Assembly (NCBI GenBank): GCA_028287545.1
Contig: JAQBPL010000143.1
Coordinates: forward strand, 1-6,531
Length of the DNA stretch: 6,531 bases
Direction of reading: 5' to 3'
Origin: Vulcanimicrobiota bacterium
GTDB taxonomy: Bacteria; Eremiobacterota; Eremiobacteria; Baltobacterales; Baltobacteraceae
The notes beneath the pieces were generated by a model. That model was not told the origin of the DNA and searched no databases. It was given only the letters and a program-made list of their open reading frames with translations. This document shows positions 1 through 5,773 of the stretch, one piece after another (position 1 is the first letter of the stretch; every line of letters starts with the position of its first letter). Made by a program: the position numbers and the translations under genes.

Positions 1-337
1 TGCACACGATCAGGTTGTGCCGGCCGGGACCGTTCGCGACTACGCGCAGCCGCACCGGTGCCCAGTGCGCGAGGTCGATGCCGAGTTCGGCGACGGCTGC
101 GTTCCCGTCGGCCAGCAGCCGTTCGCGAAACGCGTCGTCGGCCCACGCGCGCGCAACGACGTGCGCGCCGTTCGCCGGCTGCGCGTGCGCGAGGAACGAT
201 TCGATCGCCTCGTCGAGCGCACGTTCGGTCAGCACGTTCGCGGCTTCGAGCGCGCCGACGAGCGCCTTCACGCGGTTTGCGGCACCGGCCGAGCTCTCGT
301 GCGAACTCGCGTGCTCACCTTCGTGGACGTGGCTCAT
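1..337 (-). CDS. nthA: Nitrile hydratase alpha subunit, 3' truncated by window edge
   Basis: This is the metal-binding alpha subunit of the nitrile hydratase family, which hydrates nitriles to amides in the cytoplasm using a non-corrin Co(III) or Fe(III) centre. Only the first 112 residues are present. They start with a His/Glu-rich MSHVHEGEH, continue through a helical segment (VKALVGALEAANVLTERALDEAI) and reach RHNLIVC. In the family this stretch leads straight into the C-[TS]-L-C-S-C metal motif. The last complete codon (4-2) is the first Cys of that motif, and the next base is A, as expected for Thr or Ser. Cys at position 112 fits nitrile hydratase alpha; from memory, thiocyanate hydrolase gamma has a longer N-terminal part. 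The ATG overlaps the beta-C stop (ATGA) and is preceded by GAGGAG at 348-343. Metal type (T versus S in the motif) cannot be read here. Family assignment is strong; the substrate is unknown. Confidence 0.88.
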   Translation of the reverse strand, partial: MSHVHEGEHASSHESSAGAANRVKALVGALEAANVLTERALDEAIESFLAHAQPANGAHVVARAWADDAFRERLLADGNAAVAELGIDLAHWAPVRLRVVANGPGRHNLIVC

Positions 338-615
338 CGCTGCTCCTCGAGCGGCTCCAGATACGACTCGAACAGATCGGCGCAGATGCTGCCGCCCGGC
401 TCTCCGTCGGGACCCCAGACGTCGGCGTTTTCGAAGCGCACGGTATAGGCGGTCTCCGTTGCCGAGACGATGCCCGCGGCGCGGCGGTCGGGATACGGCA
501 GCGTCCCCAGAACGGCGTCGACGCGGCCCGCGCGCCCCGAGAGGTAGCGCGGAAGCCGGGTGTGCCCGGCCGGATTCGCGATCCGCGTGCGGACGCGATC
601 ACCCGGTGCGAACAT
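334..615 (-). CDS. Nitrile hydratase beta subunit, C-terminal half as a separate protein
   Basis: A 93-residue protein equal to the C-terminal SH3-like domain of nitrile hydratase beta. It begins FAPGDRVRTR, then has GHTRLPRY (residues 18-24) and GRAGRV, then YTVRFENADVWG (57-68), and ends DLFESYLEP. These are the family's usual landmarks, including the Arg-rich TRLPRY stretch that faces the metal site in known structures. Classical nitrile hydratases carry this domain fused to the N-terminal half in a beta chain of about 210-230 residues; here it stands alone. The ATG is preceded by AAAGG (628-624, 8-nt spacing) lying inside the upstream gene, so it can be initiated on its own. It overlaps the beta-N gene by 17 nt and the alpha gene by 4 nt. 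It corresponds to thiocyanate hydrolase alpha or one of the small toyocamycin nitrile hydratase subunits. Confidence 0.88.
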   Translation of the reverse strand: MFAPGDRVRTRIANPAGHTRLPRYLSGRAGRVDAVLGTLPYPDRRAAGIVSATETAYTVRFENADVWGPDGEPGGSICADLFESYLEPLEEQR

Positions 616-874
616 CGAGCACGCCTTTCTCTCGGACCAGCCGCTCGAGCGCGTGGAGCCAGCGCTCGTAATACGACGCGGCGAGATATTCGGCCGGCGG
701 CATCGCTTCGACGGCGGCGCGAAACTCGTCGAGCGTGTAGCGCCCCGAACGCAGCATGAAACGGTTCAGAGCGAAGACGCGCGCCTCCCACTCGTGGTGA
801 AACGGAGGCTCGCCGCTTTCGATCGTCAGCGGTCCGAAACCGTGCTGGCCGCCCATGTCGTGAACCCGACTCAT
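599..874 (-). CDS. Nitrile hydratase beta subunit, N-terminal half as a separate protein
   Basis: A 91-residue protein matching the N-terminal domain of nitrile hydratase beta. It opens with the hallmark MSRVHDMGGQHGFGPL, followed by FHHEWEARVFAL, then YTLDEFRAAVEAMPPAEYL and SYYERWLHALERLVREKGVL. Arg52 in the DEFR segment falls at the position of the conserved beta arginine that contacts the oxidised metal-ligand cysteines in characterised enzymes (family knowledge). The ATG overlaps the TetR stop (ATGA), so translation is probably coupled to the regulator. Only a weak purine stretch precedes it. An alternative name would be a stand-alone nitrile hydratase accessory protein, because some activators resemble the beta N-terminus. 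The adjacent stand-alone C-terminal half makes a split structural beta subunit the better reading. Confidence 0.86.
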   Translation of the reverse strand: MSRVHDMGGQHGFGPLTIESGEPPFHHEWEARVFALNRFMLRSGRYTLDEFRAAVEAMPPAEYLAASYYERWLHALERLVREKGVLDVRTG

Positions 875-1482
875 CGCTTCGACGAATTTCGCCGGGCCGA
901 TGCCGGAGCCTGGGCGGATTCCTTTCGTGAGGTCGCCCCGTCGATCAGAGTCCGGGCCGCGGCGAGCGCGGCCGCGACCGGCTTGAGTTCGCCCCGCTTC
1001 GCGCCGCTCGCGAGCGCGCCGTCGAAGAGCACGTCGAGCTGCTCCGAGAGGATCTCGGGGTCGGCCGCTCCGGCCTCCGCGGCCCGCGTCTTGAACCAGG
1101 CGCGCCGCTTGTAGACCAGCGTTTCGATGAGGATGCGCGCGGGGTGTTTGGGATCGGTGAGCTCCGCCGCGTAGATGATGAACGGGCAGCCGCGGTAGCG
1201 CGTGCCGGTCAGGAAACGTTCCAGCATCTCGAACGCGCCGAGGATGCGGTCTCGCGCAGAACCCTCGCGCGGGAACACCATCACCGGCGCCGCTTGCAGT
1301 GCCGCGGCGATCAACGCGTCTTTCGAGCGGTAGTGCCGATACAGCGTGCGCTTGGTGACCGACGCTTCGGCGGCGACCCGGTCGACGCCGACGACGTGGA
1401 TGCCGTCGCTGTAGAACAGTGTGGCCGCGACCTCGGCGATGTGGTCGCGAAGCGGCTGACCGGCGGGTCCGCGCATGCGCAT
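871..1482 (-). CDS. TetR/AcrR-family transcriptional regulator
   Basis: A 203-residue TetR-type repressor. The N-terminal DNA-binding domain has DHIAEVAATLFYSDGIHVVGVDRVAAEASVTKRTLYRHYRSKDALI, with the helix-turn-helix at about residues 33-52. The rest is an all-helical ligand-binding and dimerisation domain. RYRGCPF (residues 95-101) is a pattern I associate with YxaF/LmrA-like members; its Cys99 could sit in the ligand pocket. The ATG at 1482 gives a normal family length, and a second ATG at 1476 is possible. Longer reading frames run through the operator region and are unlikely. The stop overlaps the beta-N start, placing the regulator first in the nitrile hydratase operon. The upstream dyads suggest autoregulation, presumably relieved by a nitrile-pathway ligand; the ligand is not deducible. 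Confidence 0.87.
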   Translation of the reverse strand: MRMRGPAGQPLRDHIAEVAATLFYSDGIHVVGVDRVAAEASVTKRTLYRHYRSKDALIAAALQAAPVMVFPREGSARDRILGAFEMLERFLTGTRYRGCPFIIYAAELTDPKHPARILIETLVYKRRAWFKTRAAEAGAADPEILSEQLDVLFDGALASGAKRGELKPVAAALAAARTLIDGATSRKESAQAPASARRNSSKR

Positions 1483-1506
1483 GCCCCGGCGATTCTCGAT
1501 GGACCG

Positions 1507-1524
1507 GTATACCGCCTGGTATCC
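1507..1524. promoter_or_regulatory. Candidate TetR operator, tetR-proximal dyad
   Basis: An 18-bp dyad GTATACC-GCCT-GGTATCC with 7-bp arms and one mismatched pair (1508/1523). The inner five pairs, ATACC/GGTAT, are perfect. It lies 25 bp upstream of the TetR start. It overlaps the perfect 8-bp palindrome GGTATACC (1506-1513), which recurs at 1564-1571. Position and half-site sharing with the second dyad suggest TetR binding; this is inference. Confidence 0.5.
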
Positions 1525-1551
1525 TTCGTTCCTGAAAATCGGGGCACCGTT

Positions 1552-1571
1552 GGTACACAGGCCGGTATACC
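1552..1571. promoter_or_regulatory. Candidate TetR operator, acetyltransferase-proximal dyad
   Basis: A 20-bp imperfect palindrome, GGTACACAGGCCGGTATACC, with 8 of 10 base pairs complementary around a GGCC centre. This size and symmetry are typical of TetR-family operators. It contains the same GGTATACC element as the other dyad. It sits in the 122-bp divergent region between the TetR and GNAT starts, where it could control both directions. Confidence 0.55.
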
Positions 1572-1593
1572 ACGGAAATGGTAGCCCCGCCCT

Positions 1594-1598
1594 GGAGG
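1594..1598 (+). promoter_or_regulatory. Shine-Dalgarno GGAGG of the GNAT gene
   Basis: GGAGG lies 6 nt before the ATG at 1605. It selects that start over an in-frame ATG at 1578, which would overlap the operator region more closely and has no comparable ribosome site. Confidence 0.75.
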
Positions 1599-1604
1599 TG
1601 TCCA

Positions 1605-2066
1605 ATGCCGGCTCAATCGGACCAGTGCGAGCGGGACGTCGAGGAGTTCTTTCACCATCTTACGCCGCAGGAATTGCGCGATCGTTTCGGCCTGCCGGGC
1701 AGCAGCGCCGTCGATTGGCTGCTCGAGCGGCTGGCACGCGACGCGAACCGCGCGGCGTTCGTCGCGCGCGTCGGAGGGCGCGTCGCCGCCGTCCTCGACT
1801 GCGTGCGCGACGCGGGCGAAGTCGAGTTCGGGCTGGTCGTCGGAACGGAGTTTCGGCGCCGCGGCATCGGCAGCGCGCTCGTGCGGCGCCTGGAGGCGGC
1901 GACGCATAGGTCGGGGATGTCGCTCGTCGCATCGTGCGAGTGGACCAACACGCCGGCGCTGGCGCTGCTGCGAGGACTCGGGTTCCGCCGGCGCGCGCTC
2001 AACGGCGGCACGGTTTGGTTCGAGCGCACCGCTGCCCAACATCGCAACGAGGCGACGGTCGCCTGA
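1605..2066 (+). CDS. GNAT-family N-acetyltransferase
   Basis: A 153-residue acetyl-CoA-dependent acyltransferase of the GNAT fold. The N-terminal FFHHLTPQELRDRFG (residues 15-29) resembles the start of Pat-type GNAT domains (FF..L[TS]PE..R.RF). The acetyl-CoA pyrophosphate loop is RRRGIGSAL (84-92), after the beta-strand EVEFGLVV. The late motif is NTPALALLRGLGF (115-127), with the conserved Asn and the terminal GF. The start is fixed by GGAGG. The gene is divergent from the TetR operon and shares its control region, so co-regulation is plausible. The acceptor (protein lysine or a small amine) cannot be deduced. Family assignment is firm. Confidence 0.85.
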   Translation: MPAQSDQCERDVEEFFHHLTPQELRDRFGLPGSSAVDWLLERLARDANRAAFVARVGGRVAAVLDCVRDAGEVEFGLVVGTEFRRRGIGSALVRRLEAATHRSGMSLVASCEWTNTPALALLRGLGFRRRALNGGTVWFERTAAQHRNEATVA

Positions 2067-2110
2067 GCGCATAGGCAGGCAGCCGACGACGTCGCGCAGT
2101 AGGGCACGAC

Positions 2111-2728
2111 GTGCTGCGCTGGTCTTCGATCGTCGTGCCGATCGCGGTATACCTCGCCGCCGGGATCGTCTTGCCGATCGGCGTGCTCGTCTGGCTGCAG
2201 GCGCATCACGAACCTCCGTACGTGCTCGAGAGCGAATCGATCGGGAGTGCGCGCAGCGCACTCGGCGGACGTCCGATTGCGCTGAGGCCGGTCTCGGGCG
2301 TGCTTGACGTCATCGCCGACGGCGGCACGACGGCCGACTACGCCGACGGCAGCACCGCCACGATGGTGCGTGCCTCGCGGCCGAGCCAGGTCGTCGCAAA
2401 ATACGGCTCGTCGCTCCCCGAGAAGAGCGCGACGTCGTCGACCGCCGGCGGCTTCACCCAGCGTGACGCGACGCTCTCCGACGGCCGCGTTGCGCGCACG
2501 ATCGGCACGAGCGGTTTCGTCTTCGCGTTCATCGCGCCTTCGGTCGCCGCCCTCGACCGCGCCGTCGCGCACAGCGCGCTGCGGCCGAACGCGAAGCGCG
2601 ACGTCGGCAACGCGGTGCTCGACGATCGAGCGGGGCCGGCGATGACGATAGGCATCGGCTGGTTCGCGGCGGCGTCGCTGCTCGCAGGCTTGACGATCGC
2701 GCGCGCGTTGAAATCGTTCGGCGCGTGA
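2111..2728 (+). CDS. Hypothetical protein with two predicted membrane segments
   Basis: A 205-residue protein that I do not recognise. A hydrophobic segment at about residues 7-29 (IVVPIAVYLAAGIVLPIGVLVWL) and another at about 178-196 near the C-terminus flank a polar region of about 145 residues rich in Ala, Ser, Thr and Asp. This layout suggests an extracytoplasmic domain tethered at both ends. There are no cysteines and no catalytic motif that I can name. The start is GTG with AGGG at 2101-2104, 6 nt upstream. The stop overlaps the GTG of the following oxygenase (GTGA), so the two are probably co-translated. GC-rich codon use matches the neighbours. That it is coding is well supported by length, composition and coupling; its function is unknown. 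Confidence 0.68.
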   Translation: MLRWSSIVVPIAVYLAAGIVLPIGVLVWLQAHHEPPYVLESESIGSARSALGGRPIALRPVSGVLDVIADGGTTADYADGSTATMVRASRPSQVVAKYGSSLPEKSATSSTAGGFTQRDATLSDGRVARTIGTSGFVFAFIAPSVAALDRAVAHSALRPNAKRDVGNAVLDDRAGPAMTIGIGWFAAASLLAGLTIARALKSFGA

Positions 2729-3312
2729 CAAACGACAAGATGAGCGAGCCGCTGCGCATTCCCGGTTTTCTCGACGCGGCGGCGTGCGAGGAGATTGCGG
2801 CGGAGATGCGCGCGGCGGGCGGGGGTTCGGCGACCGTCTACGGCAAGGAGTCTGCGGGAGCGGTCGATTCGCTCGTGCGCAAGGCGACGCGGCTGGTTGT
2901 CTCTGCTCGTACCAGCGATCGCGTCGTCCGGCTGCTGCTCGATGGGAAAGCCGCCATGGAGCGGCATTTCGGCGCAGCTCTGGCGCAGTGCGAGCCGCCG
3001 CAATTCCTGCGCTACGTCACCGGCGACTACTTCGTCGCGCACCAGGACGGCAACACGCCGCTGATCCACGACGACTCGCGGTTCCGTAAAGTCTCGATCG
3101 TGATCTTTCTGAGCCGCAAAACCGCCGAGCCGCAGCCTGGATCGTACGGCGGCGGGGCGCTGGTCACGCACGGGACGTACGCGGAGTCGTACCGGCGGTC
3201 GGACTTGGAAGCCGAACCGGGAACGCTCGTCGCGTTTCGCTCGGAGACGACGCATGAAGTGACGCCGGTGACGCACGGCGAGCGGTACACGATCGTCTCC
3301 TGGTACCGCTAG
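2725..3312 (+). CDS. 2-oxoglutarate/Fe(II)-dependent oxygenase, prolyl 4-hydroxylase-like
   Basis: A 195-residue double-stranded beta-helix oxygenase of the P4Hc type, which couples decarboxylation of 2-oxoglutarate to hydroxylation of a substrate. The iron ligands are visible: H106-x-D108 in DYFVAHQDGN, and H177 in RSETTHEVTPV. R187 in HGERYTIVSWYR is the expected 2-oxoglutarate carboxylate-binding residue. GGGALVTHG (142-150) and EPGTLVAF match the conserved core. The N-terminal LRIPGFLDAAACEEI is the usual lead-in helix region. The GTG at 2725 overlaps the previous stop by 4 nt. An ATG at 2740 (MSEPLRIPGF) is an alternative, and neither has a clear Shine-Dalgarno. It could act on a peptidyl proline or another amino-acid side chain, or on a small molecule; the substrate is unknown. 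Confidence 0.85.
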   Translation: MTNDKMSEPLRIPGFLDAAACEEIAAEMRAAGGGSATVYGKESAGAVDSLVRKATRLVVSARTSDRVVRLLLDGKAAMERHFGAALAQCEPPQFLRYVTGDYFVAHQDGNTPLIHDDSRFRKVSIVIFLSRKTAEPQPGSYGGGALVTHGTYAESYRRSDLEAEPGTLVAFRSETTHEVTPVTHGERYTIVSWYR

Positions 3313-3322
3313 CGCGCTAGCG
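3307..3322. repeat. Perfect 16-bp palindrome spanning two convergent stop codons
   Basis: CGCTAGCGCGCTAGCG equals its own reverse complement. It contains the TAG stop of the oxygenase (3310-3312) and the TAG stop of the DUF1275 gene (3319-3317 on minus). As RNA it could fold into a 6-bp stem with a CGCG loop in either direction. No T-tract follows on either side, so a classical intrinsic terminator is not supported. Confidence 0.6.
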
Positions 3323-4009
3323 CGGCGCGCTCATCGCCGCCCATGAGGCGTCGCGATCGACCTGCGAGAGGCGTTGCGCGACCGCCCATGTCGCGGCGAG
3401 CAGCAGCGTTGCGGCGATCAATGCGGCGACGACGGAGACTCGCAGGGTGAGAGCCGCCCCGATCAGCGCGCCGACGAGCATCGCCCCGACCGCAGTGATG
3501 CGTCGCCGGGTGCTCGTTCCGGCTCCGCCCGCCAGCCGGGAGTCGGCCGCGAGGCCGGTGAGCGTCATCGTGAGCACCGTCGTCAGGAGATCCGGAACGG
3601 CGAGCGCGCGGACGACGGTGTTCTGCAGTCCCATCGCTAGCGCCAGCAGCACGATCAGTGTGAGCCGTGCGACCTCGCCTCCGATCCAGGCGGCGACGAG
3701 CGCGCACGCGCCGACCAGCAGCAGTTCCACCGCGGCGCAGTGCGCCAACAGCCCTCCGCGATGCGTGTGGGCCCGGACCATCCGCCCGCCGGCGACCCCT
3801 GCCACGAGGAAAGCGGCGATGGAGGTCAGCGACGTGACCGCGGAAATGCCCGGCGCGCCGAACGCCGAGAGCCCGAGGAAGATCACGTTGCCGGTCATGT
3901 TCGCGACGAAGACGTGGCCGAGCGCGAGGTAGCTGACCGCATCGACCAGACCGGTCACGACCGTGAGCGCGTGCAGCAAGGGCGGCAGCGGTCCATGCCG
4001 ATCGGCCAT
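3317..4009 (-). CDS. DUF1275 (YoaK-type) integral membrane protein
   Basis: A 230-residue polytopic inner-membrane protein with about six hydrophobic segments. The N-terminal signature, TGLVDAVSYLALGHVFVANMTGNVIFLG (residues 19-46), is diagnostic of DUF1275. The later GLQNTVVRALAVPDLLTTVLTMTLTGL is the second conserved block of the family. Members are widespread, and I know of no firmly assigned function. The ATG at 4009 places the signature at the usual distance from the N-terminus, and an AAGGCGG-like stretch lies upstream. An upstream in-frame TTG at 4078 adds a polar, basic leader and is less likely. The gene converges on the oxygenase with only 4 nt between stops, and is divergent from the ABC operon. 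Confidence 0.85.
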   Translation of the reverse strand: MADRHGPLPPLLHALTVVTGLVDAVSYLALGHVFVANMTGNVIFLGLSAFGAPGISAVTSLTSIAAFLVAGVAGGRMVRAHTHRGGLLAHCAAVELLLVGACALVAAWIGGEVARLTLIVLLALAMGLQNTVVRALAVPDLLTTVLTMTLTGLAADSRLAGGAGTSTRRRITAVGAMLVGALIGAALTLRVSVVAALIAATLLLAATWAVAQRLSQVDRDASWAAMSAPR

Positions 4010-4165
4010 ACCGTCCGCCTTCGCGGATCGATTTCGCGCCTCCGTCTGAACCTGCAGCGGTGTTGCCCTCTGATACAAGGGTGATTCACCGGCCTCACAC
4101 GGATGGGGCGAGCCCGCGCGACCGGGTTAACCATTTGTACATCCGGGGCGAACCGGTATTTGGGA

Positions 4166-4171
4166 TACAAT
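4166..4171 (+). promoter_or_regulatory. Candidate -10 box of the ABC importer operon (leaderless start)
   Basis: TACAAT lies 7 nt before the ATG at 4179, so a transcript started at the normal distance would begin at or within a base or so of the start codon. No Shine-Dalgarno is seen before this ATG, which agrees. A -35 box at 17-nt spacing is not evident; TTGTAC at 4135-4140 is too far. A GGTTAACC palindrome (4125-4132) and an ATAC/GTAT dyad (4156-4159, 4165-4168) lie nearby and may be regulator sites. Confidence 0.45.
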
Positions 4172-4178
4172 CGCGTCC

Positions 4179-4961
4179 ATGTCCCATTTGGAGCTGTCCG
4201 GGATCTCGCAGTCGTTTCGCCGGGCAGACGGTTCGCTTCATCGCGTGCTCGCGGAATGTTCGCTTGCGATCGAGCGCGGCGAGTTCGTGAGCATCGTGGG
4301 CCCGAGCGGGTCCGGCAAGACGACGCTCTTCAACGTTATCGCGGGCTTGGCCGCGCCGCAGAGCGGCACCGTCACCATCGGCGGCGCGCGGGTGAACGGG
4401 CCGAGCGCTCGTGTTGCGTACATGCTGCAGAAAGATCTGCTGATGCCGTGGCGCACGACGCTCGAGAACGTCACGCTCGGTCTCGAGATTCGCGGCGTTC
4501 CCGCGCGAGAAGCGCGGCGCCGCGGCAGCGAGCTGCTCGAGCGCTACGGCTTGGCGGGCAGCGAAGGACTCTACCCCGGCGCGCTCTCCGGCGGCATGCG
4601 CCAGCGCGCGGCGTTAGTGCGCACCATGGTCCTCGAGCCGGAGATCGTGCTGCTCGACGAGCCGTTCTCCGCGCTCGACTATCAGACGCGGCTCATGCTC
4701 GAATGCGACGTGCGGCGCATCATCGTTGAGCGCGGCTGCACCGCGATTTTGGTTACGCACGACATCGACGAAGCGGTGTCGATCTCCGATCGCGTCGTCG
4801 TGCTCGGCGGCAAACCGGCGTCGGTGAAGCTCGACGTGCCGATCGAGCTGACCGTTGAAGGCGCACGCACCCCGGTGACGAGTCGTGAGGCGCCCGAGTT
4901 CCGGCGCTACCACAAAGCGATCTGGGAGCAGCTCGAAGTGACGCTGCCCGGAGCGGCATGA
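4179..4961 (+). CDS. ABC importer ATPase, NitT/TauT/SsuB type
   Basis: A 260-residue ATP-hydrolysing subunit on the cytoplasmic face of an importer. It carries Walker A GPSGSGKTT (residues 41-49), a Q-loop LQKDLLMPWRT with Gln84, the ABC signature LSGGMRQR (136-143), Walker B with D-loop IVLLDEPFSALD (156-167) and switch His194 in LVTHDIDEA. The LLMPWRT after the Q-loop and the DEPFSALDYQTR segment are typical of the nitrate/sulfonate/taurine/pyrimidine-precursor importer group. All catalytic residues are present. The C-terminal tail (about 215-260) contains EFRRYHKAIWEQL, as in SsuB/TauB/NrtD relatives. It is the first gene of a three-gene operon, and its stop overlaps the permease start (ATGA). 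The substrate cannot be told from the ATPase. Confidence 0.9.
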   Translation: MSHLELSGISQSFRRADGSLHRVLAECSLAIERGEFVSIVGPSGSGKTTLFNVIAGLAAPQSGTVTIGGARVNGPSARVAYMLQKDLLMPWRTTLENVTLGLEIRGVPAREARRRGSELLERYGLAGSEGLYPGALSGGMRQRAALVRTMVLEPEIVLLDEPFSALDYQTRLMLECDVRRIIVERGCTAILVTHDIDEAVSISDRVVVLGGKPASVKLDVPIELTVEGARTPVTSREAPEFRRYHKAIWEQLEVTLPGAA

Positions 4962-5773
4962 CGACGGACGCCAAACCGCTCCGCGCACTTCCGCGGCGGG
5001 TCGTCTGGGGCGCGCCGTTGCTGCGCCATGCGGCGGTTCCGGCCGTGCAGCTCGCGCTCGCCGCAGTCGTGATCGCACTCTGGCAGTTCGGAGCCGACGC
5101 CCACCTCGTCAACGGCCAGCTCTTCGGCACGCCGACCGGCATTGTGTCGGCGGCGCGCCGCACCTTCGCCGACGGATCGATGGCGGCAGACGCGACCGCG
5201 ACGGTGTACGAGACCGTGACGGGCTTCGTCCTCGGGACGGTGCTCGGCAGCGTCGCCGGGCTGATGCTGTGGTACTCGCGATTCGTTGCCCGCGTCGTCG
5301 AGCCGGCAGCCGTCGCGTTCAACGGCGTTCCGAAGATCGCGCTCGGCCCGCTCATCATCATTTGGCTCGGCGCCGGCATGGAATCGAAGGTCGTGCTTGC
5401 CTTCGTGTCGACGCTGGTGGTCGCGCTTCTCGCGGCGTATGGAGCGACGCGTGAAGTCGACGCCGATCTGGTGACGCTGCTGCGCTCGATCGGCGCATCG
5501 CGCTGGCAGATCTTCCGCACGCTGCTGCTGCCGAGCGCCATGCCGTTCATGTTCGCGGCGATGCGCATCAACGTCGGCTTCGCGCTGGTCGGCGCGGTCG
5601 TCGGCGAGTTCATCTCGTCGCAGCGCGGCGTCGGTCACGCCGTATTCGTCGCGGGCAACCTATTCGATCTCAACACCGTGTGGCTGGGGATCCTCGAGCT
5701 TTCGATCGTCGCCGCCATCATGTACGCACTCCTGGCGCGCTGTGAGCGCCTCCTCGTGAAAGGCCGAACGTGA
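4958..5773 (+). CDS. ABC importer permease, NitT/TauT/SsuC type
   Basis: A 271-residue inner-membrane permease of the BPD_transp_1 family. The first membrane helix is at about residues 28-45, with further helices over the following two hundred residues. The conserved cytoplasmic coupling loop, LLRSIGASRWQIFRTLLLPSAMP (about 174-196), has the EAA-type central Gly and contacts the ATPase. FNGVPKIALGPLIIIWLG (121-138) is typical of SsuC/TauC permeases. The start ATG overlaps the ATPase stop by 4 nt, with GGAG (4950-4953) 4 nt before it. The stop overlaps the GTG of the binding-protein gene. Such permeases act as homodimers, fitting the single permease gene here. Confidence 0.9.
   Translation: MTTDAKPLRALPRRVVWGAPLLRHAAVPAVQLALAAVVIALWQFGADAHLVNGQLFGTPTGIVSAARRTFADGSMAADATATVYETVTGFVLGTVLGSVAGLMLWYSRFVARVVEPAAVAFNGVPKIALGPLIIIWLGAGMESKVVLAFVSTLVVALLAAYGATREVDADLVTLLRSIGASRWQIFRTLLLPSAMPFMFAAMRINVGFALVGAVVGEFISSQRGVGHAVFVAGNLFDLNTVWLGILELSIVAAIMYALLARCERLLVKGRT

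Noticed and set aside
15..1114. Several long plus-strand frames opposite the nitrile hydratase and TetR genes
   Set aside because: They are rich in Arg, Ala, Ser and Pro with no recognisable domains, as expected of antisense frames in high-GC DNA.
599..1573. A 324-codon minus-strand frame that includes the beta N-half at its end
   Set aside because: Only the last 91 codons show family sequence. The upstream part is an Arg/His-rich shadow of the TetR gene in another frame, and the real start is the ATG at 874.
1560..1605. GNAT start at the ATG at 1578
   Set aside because: No ribosome site precedes it, whereas GGAGG lies at ideal distance before the ATG at 1605, which also gives a normal GNAT N-terminus.
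1652..3276. Long minus-strand frames opposite the GNAT, hypothetical and oxygenase genes
   Set aside because: The protein composition is low-complexity Arg/Ala-rich and the plus-strand genes explain the region fully.
4010..4078. Extended N-terminus of the DUF1275 protein from a TTG
   Set aside because: The extra 23 residues are polar and unlike the family start; the ATG at 4009 places the conserved signature correctly.
4072..4170. Repeated GATACAA (4072-4078 and 4164-4170) as a direct repeat
   Set aside because: Seven bases in a promoter-rich intergenic stretch is within chance expectation, and the second copy is explained by the -10 box.
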